In this document: in pieces, positions 44,706 through 48,223 of the stretch
Position numbering within the stretch: position 1 is the stretch's first letter
Layout of the letters: each line of letters begins with the position of its first letter
Position numbers and translations under genes: made by a program
The notes under the pieces: generated by a model
What the model was told of the DNA's origin: nothing
Seen by the model: the letters and a program-made list of their open reading frames with translations, nothing else
Databases searched by the model: none
Assembly: GCA_900556135.1 (NCBI GenBank)
Contig: USNR01000009.1
Coordinates: 1 to 48,223, forward strand
DNA from: an uncultured Clostridium sp.
GTDB taxonomy: Bacteria; Bacillota; Clostridia; TANB77; CAG-508
Direction: 5' to 3'
Length of the DNA stretch: 48,223 nucleotides

Positions 44706-45797
44706 TTAGGCTTGCTCTATTTTCTCATTTATATCTTCAATTTCTTCGTTTATTTTATTAATGTCGCACCCACAAGCAAATTCATTCTCTATATTATATT
44801 TTTCTTTTAATTTCACTATTTTTTCTACTCTTTTTTCTATATCTTTTTCATCTATTAATCCCAACTTAACATTTCTTTCTATCTTTCTTATTGCTCTTTT
44901 TACTACATAATATGGAGTCCCTATAAGTATCAAGTCATTTCCTGCTTTGCATGCTTTCAAACATGCTCTAGCATAACCGTACCATAAACTAATCGCTCTC
45001 ATTTTCAAGTCATCTGTCATTATCAAGCCCTTGTAATTATATTTATTTATCAAATAATTATTTATTATATTCTTAGATAATGAAGCAGGGGTTCTTTTAT
45101 CTACACTTTTAATTTTTAAATGTCCAACCATTATTACTTCTGCATTTTGCTTTATTGCATTTTCAAATGGAACCATATCTTCTGTTTCTAATTGTTTAAT
45201 ATCTTTATCTATTCTAGGTAAAAACCAATGAGAATCTTTTAACGTTGCTCCATGTCCTGGAAAATGTTTCACAACAGGTATAACTCCGCCTTTTGATAAT
45301 TGGTTCATCACTTCTAAGGCATTCTTACTAACTTCCTCTATACTATCTCCATAACATCTATTACCTATAGCATGATTATCTTCAAATCTCTGTATATCTA
45401 GTACAGGTGCAAAGTTCATGTTAAAACCTGATTTTTTCAGCATTTCAGCTGTTACCTTGCCTGCTCTTTTTACCAATTCTAAATCATTCTTATCTGCTAT
45501 TTTTCTTGCACTTCTTAAATTTTTTATTTCATATGGCATTCTATTTACTCTACCGCCTTCTTGGTCAACACAGATAAATAAAGGTATATTATTGCACTCC
45601 TTATTTATTTTAATTATTTCATTAATCAAATTTTCCATCTCTTCATAAGTATCATAATTTTTTCTATACAATACAATTCCACCGATGTTATATTCTTTTA
45701 TCATTTGAATCACTTGTTTTGACACTTCTTTTCCTTGTAGTCTTATTATCATCATTTGTCCTATTTTCTTCTTTAATGTTAACTCTTCTATCTTCAT
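44706..45797 (-). CDS. nagZ: Beta-N-acetylhexosaminidase, GH3 NagZ-like
   Basis: 363 residues of a single GH3 barrel. CVDQEGGRVNRM near residue 76, VKHFPGHGATLKDSHWFLP near 170 (the loop that supplies the His/Asp acid-base pair) and MTDDLKMRAISL near 260 (nucleophile Asp) are all present. NagZ removes GlcNAc from muropeptides in peptidoglycan recycling. There is no signal peptide, so it is probably cytoplasmic. The Cys-rich C-terminal stretch (FACGCDIN) and acidic tail are additions to the core. Confidence 0.88.
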   Translation of the reverse strand: MKIEELTLKKKIGQMMIIRLQGKEVSKQVIQMIKEYNIGGIVLYRKNYDTYEEMENLINEIIKINKECNNIPLFICVDQEGGRVNRMPYEIKNLRSARKIADKNDLELVKRAGKVTAEMLKKSGFNMNFAPVLDIQRFEDNHAIGNRCYGDSIEEVSKNALEVMNQLSKGGVIPVVKHFPGHGATLKDSHWFLPRIDKDIKQLETEDMVPFENAIKQNAEVIMVGHLKIKSVDKRTPASLSKNIINNYLINKYNYKGLIMTDDLKMRAISLWYGYARACLKACKAGNDLILIGTPYYVVKRAIRKIERNVKLGLIDEKDIEKRVEKIVKLKEKYNIENEFACGCDINKINEEIEDINEKIEQA

Positions 45798-45909
45798 TTC
45801 ATCACTCTTTCTCTATTTATTTTTATTATCATTTTATACTTTCATTTATCTCGGTTTAATTGCATATATTTTATTAATAGTCTGTAATGAGTATTAAATG
45901 GGAGCTTTT

Positions 45910-46731
45910 ATGAATTTTTTATTTAATCTTTTAGTTGGATTTTTAATTGGTTTTGGAGCTATCCTACCTGGTGTAAGCAGTGGGGTTTTTTGTGTTATTT
46001 TTGGAATTTACGAAAAACTTGTTGACGGCATTCTTAATTTTTTTAAAAACATAAAACAAAACACTGCTTTTCTTTTTCCTATTGGTATTGGAGCTTTTAT
46101 TGGTATTGTATTTTTTGGAAATATTATCAAATATTTTTTTTATAATTATCAAATGCAATCGTGCTTTGCCTTTATAGGTCTTATCCTAGGAACAATACCT
46201 AGTTTATTATTAGAAGTAAGTACTGATAAGTGTATATCAATAAAAAAAATTTCACCTATGTTTTTTTCTTTTATCGTTGGCATATTTCTTATCTTTTTGG
46301 AAAGTAAATTCAACTTTAACTCTTTTGTCTTAAGTATAGCTTCAAATCCTGCTTATCTTGTATTTGCTGGATTTATAATGTCTATTGGTATAGTTGTTCC
46401 TGGAGTCAGTAACACTATACTTCTAATGTGTCTAGGTGTTTACTCAACTTATATCTCTGCAATAGCCGGTATTAATTTGCATATCTTACTACCAATTGGA
46501 CTTGGTATGCTAATTGGCTGTTTAATTTGGCTAAGAATTATAAACTATTTATTACATAAATATCATACTGCAACCTTTTTTAGCATAATTGGTTTTACTT
46601 TAGGTTCACTATTCGTACTATATCCAGGTTTTAGTTTTGACATCACTGGTATATTCTCTCTTCTTATTTTTATTGTATGCTTAGTATCGTCTTATAAAAT
46701 ATCCAACTATTCTACATTCGAAAGTAAGTGA
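45910..46731 (+). CDS. DUF368 polyprenyl-phosphate transporter-like membrane protein
   Basis: 273 residues from the ATG at 45910. GGGAGC lies 5 bases upstream, inside the frame that opens at 45898. It is highly hydrophobic with seven to eight helices and two pseudo-symmetric halves each opening with a Pro-Gly-Val motif (GFGAILPGVSSGVFCVIFGIY and SIGIVVPGVSNTILLMCLGVY). This is DUF368, a family in which some members (PopT) recycle undecaprenyl phosphate across the membrane. It is convergent with the U32 gene and shares a terminator. Confidence 0.87.
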   Translation: MNFLFNLLVGFLIGFGAILPGVSSGVFCVIFGIYEKLVDGILNFFKNIKQNTAFLFPIGIGAFIGIVFFGNIIKYFFYNYQMQSCFAFIGLILGTIPSLLLEVSTDKCISIKKISPMFFSFIVGIFLIFLESKFNFNSFVLSIASNPAYLVFAGFIMSIGIVVPGVSNTILLMCLGVYSTYISAIAGINLHILLPIGLGMLIGCLIWLRIINYLLHKYHTATFFSIIGFTLGSLFVLYPGFSFDITGIFSLLIFIVCLVSSYKISNYSTFESK

Positions 46732-46768
46732 TAATTATAATAATTAAATTTATTATAGTTATCACTTA
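46725..46768. terminator. Bidirectional terminator, about 18-bp stem
   Basis: TAAGTGATAATTATAATA, AT-rich loop, TATTATAGTTATCACTTA with one mismatch. It starts inside the last codons of the DUF368 gene and separates it from the convergent U32 gene. Confidence 0.75.
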
Positions 46769-46797
46769 ACTTGCCAAATATCTAAGTTGTAATCTTT

Positions 46798-48033
46798 TTA
46801 TTTTTTACGTCTTATTATCCAATTTTCTTTTACCGAATATGGAATTTCCATTTTTACAGCTTGTCCAAGTTTTCCTGGATTTATTGTTGATATTTCTGTG
46901 CCCGTTTCTGCATCATATAATTTTTTTATAACAAATTCTCTTGCTTCTATTTTTCCAGGCTCCAATATTTCTAATGTATCTCCAACAGATAGTTTGTTTT
47001 TTATTTCTACCGTTACTGCACTTTCTTCTTCACAATCTTCTCTTACTTTTCCACCAAATTCATAATTTGGATTATATTGCTTGCCTTCATATTCTTGGAA
47101 ATCCTTATTATTTTCATCATTAAAATAAAACGTTGTAAGTCCTCTAGTTTTTACCTTATCTAGTTCTTTTAGATATTTTTTATAATCATATTCTTCTGGA
47201 TTTTCCATGTAATCGTCTATTGCATTTCTATAAGCATTTACTACACTTGCCAAATAATACTCTGTTTTTAATCTTCCTTCAATTTTCAGGCTTTCTACTC
47301 CCATATTAACAATCTCTGGAATTTCCTTTATTAAGCATAAATCTTTTGAAGATAATATATATGTTCCATTTGAGTCTGTTTCAACCGGCATTAAATTTCC
47401 CGGATTATTTTTTTCTTCTAAATACATATTGTATGCCCATCTGCAACTTTGAGAACAATCTCCTAAATTAGCACTTCTTCCAGATAAGTATTGACTTAAG
47501 AAACATCTTCCAGAATAAGCCCAACATAAGGCACCATGTATAAACATCTCTATTTCTAAGTCCTTAGGCTTATTCTCTTCCATATATTTAATTTGCTCTT
47601 TGCTAGTTTCTCTTCCTAGAATTACTCTCTTAGCACCATTTTCATACCAAAATTCTGCACTGTGTAAGCTTACAACATTTGCCTGGGTACTTACATGTAT
47701 TTCTATATTTGGAGCTACTTTTTTTATTTCTCTTATTACTCCTCCATCAGAAGCTATAATCGCATCAACTTTTACTTCATCCAATTTTTTTAACAATTCA
47801 TCAATCTCTTCATAATTATTGTCCCATGCATATATATTTAAGGTTGCATACACTTTTTTTCCTATACTATGAGCATATTTTATAGTTTTTATTAAATCAT
47901 CATTATCTACTTCAGCTCTGCTTCTTAAAGATAGTGCTCCTGTTCCACAATATACAGCATCTGCTCCATACATAAATGCTATTTTTGCTTTTTCAAAAGA
48001 CCCTGCTGGTGCAAGTAATTCTGGCTTTTTCAT
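46798..48033 (-). CDS. U32-family peptidase/RNA hydroxylation protein
   Basis: 411 residues from the ATG at 48033, chosen for GGAAGGA at suitable spacing. A longer start at 48051 is possible. KPELLAPAGSFEKAKIAFMYGADAVYCG opens the barrel, and the conserved Cys cluster CWAYSGRCFLSQYLSGRSANLGDCSQSCRW (split) lies near residues 165-195. The C-terminal beta-barrel region follows. U32 members in this group (RlhA, TrhP) hydroxylate rRNA or tRNA uridine or cytidine using prephenate-derived chemistry. Older annotation calls them proteases. The exact substrate is not decided here. The 172 bases beyond it (to 48223) hold no gene. Confidence 0.88.
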   Translation of the reverse strand: MKKPELLAPAGSFEKAKIAFMYGADAVYCGTGALSLRSRAEVDNDDLIKTIKYAHSIGKKVYATLNIYAWDNNYEEIDELLKKLDEVKVDAIIASDGGVIREIKKVAPNIEIHVSTQANVVSLHSAEFWYENGAKRVILGRETSKEQIKYMEENKPKDLEIEMFIHGALCWAYSGRCFLSQYLSGRSANLGDCSQSCRWAYNMYLEEKNNPGNLMPVETDSNGTYILSSKDLCLIKEIPEIVNMGVESLKIEGRLKTEYYLASVVNAYRNAIDDYMENPEEYDYKKYLKELDKVKTRGLTTFYFNDENNKDFQEYEGKQYNPNYEFGGKVREDCEEESAVTVEIKNKLSVGDTLEILEPGKIEAREFVIKKLYDAETGTEISTINPGKLGQAVKMEIPYSVKENWIIRRKK

Positions 48034-48223
48034 AAAATTCATTCCTTCCATTTTTATATATTATTCTATTTTATTAACTACTATTTTAAAATTAATCTCC
48101 TTATATATAATATCAAAAAAATAGCTATAATTCAATAATTTCTTTACTTTTTTATACTTTTATGATGTAGGTTAGTCAATCATTTGTCACAAATTATTTA
48201 AAATAAATACTTTGAGCACCTAT

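Noticed and set aside
1..48223. tRNA or rRNA genes and known riboswitches
   Set aside because: I looked through the gaps and saw no cloverleaf, conserved rRNA segment or riboswitch core that I could support.

Overview
The window is AT-rich DNA from a low-GC, monoderm, spore-forming member of the Clostridia. The evidence is a complete sigma-K-type sporulation factor, an FtsK/SpoIIIE translocase, DivIVA, SepF, the diadenylate cyclase CdaA, VanW and DacA cell-wall proteins, AGGAGG-type ribosome binding sites, and no outer-membrane genes. An uncultured gut lineage is my guess, not something the sequence proves. Stop codons look standard (TAA, TAG and TGA all end genes).

Layout. 1-5.8 kb: fba (cut by the window edge), mutS, miaB, rpmE and a 48-aa membrane peptide. 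5.8-9 kb: a pilin-like gene, a 121-bp inverted-repeat element, a VanW-domain gene and dacA. 9-12.7 kb: a CmpB-type membrane protein and mutS2. 12.7-24.7 kb: a 12-gene minus-strand Tad-like (type IVc pilus-like) locus with CpaB, two TadZ/CpaE-like proteins, a CpaF/TadA ATPase, one long TadB/TadC-type platform protein, five small pilin-like proteins, and TadE-like and TadG-like proteins. No secretin or prepilin peptidase is present. 24.8-35 kb: a DUF2651 protein, truA, cdaA, a 38-aa membrane peptide, a GH15 enzyme, an MBL/beta-CASP nuclease, a coiled-coil protein and ftsK. 35-48 kb: a hendecad-repeat coiled coil, a DivIVA-like protein, rsmD, divIVA, sepF, an HlyD-like protein, miaA, a membrane protein, mutL, sigK, a NagZ-like GH3 enzyme, a DUF368 protein and a U32-family protein.

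Main discovery. Five genes (mutS2, a pilin-like gene, truA, a GH15 glucoamylase-like gene and rsmD) are each split by a +1 frameshift, and all five breaks are the same event: one surplus C directly before a glycine codon GGN, so the zero frame presents CGG. Skipping that C restores the conserved protein: F-N-G-W-Q in TruA, G-S-G-A-V-G-I-E in RsmD, the G-W-S-H-A-M end of GH15, T-S-A-G-K-E-L in MutS2, and 57 further residues in the pilin. I read every CGG triplet in the other genes of this window, about 14,000 codons, and found none in frame. CGT, CGC and CGA are used. The simplest reading is that CGG has no sense meaning here and acts as a signal for +1 ribosomal frameshifting (CGGN giving Gly). 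Random sequencing errors would not choose one codon.

Secondary observations are a dispersed hairpin repeat (three copies), a decayed duplicate of a pilin-gene 3' end followed by stacked hairpins, and two unlisted small membrane proteins. Several start codons were moved to fit visible ribosome binding sites.
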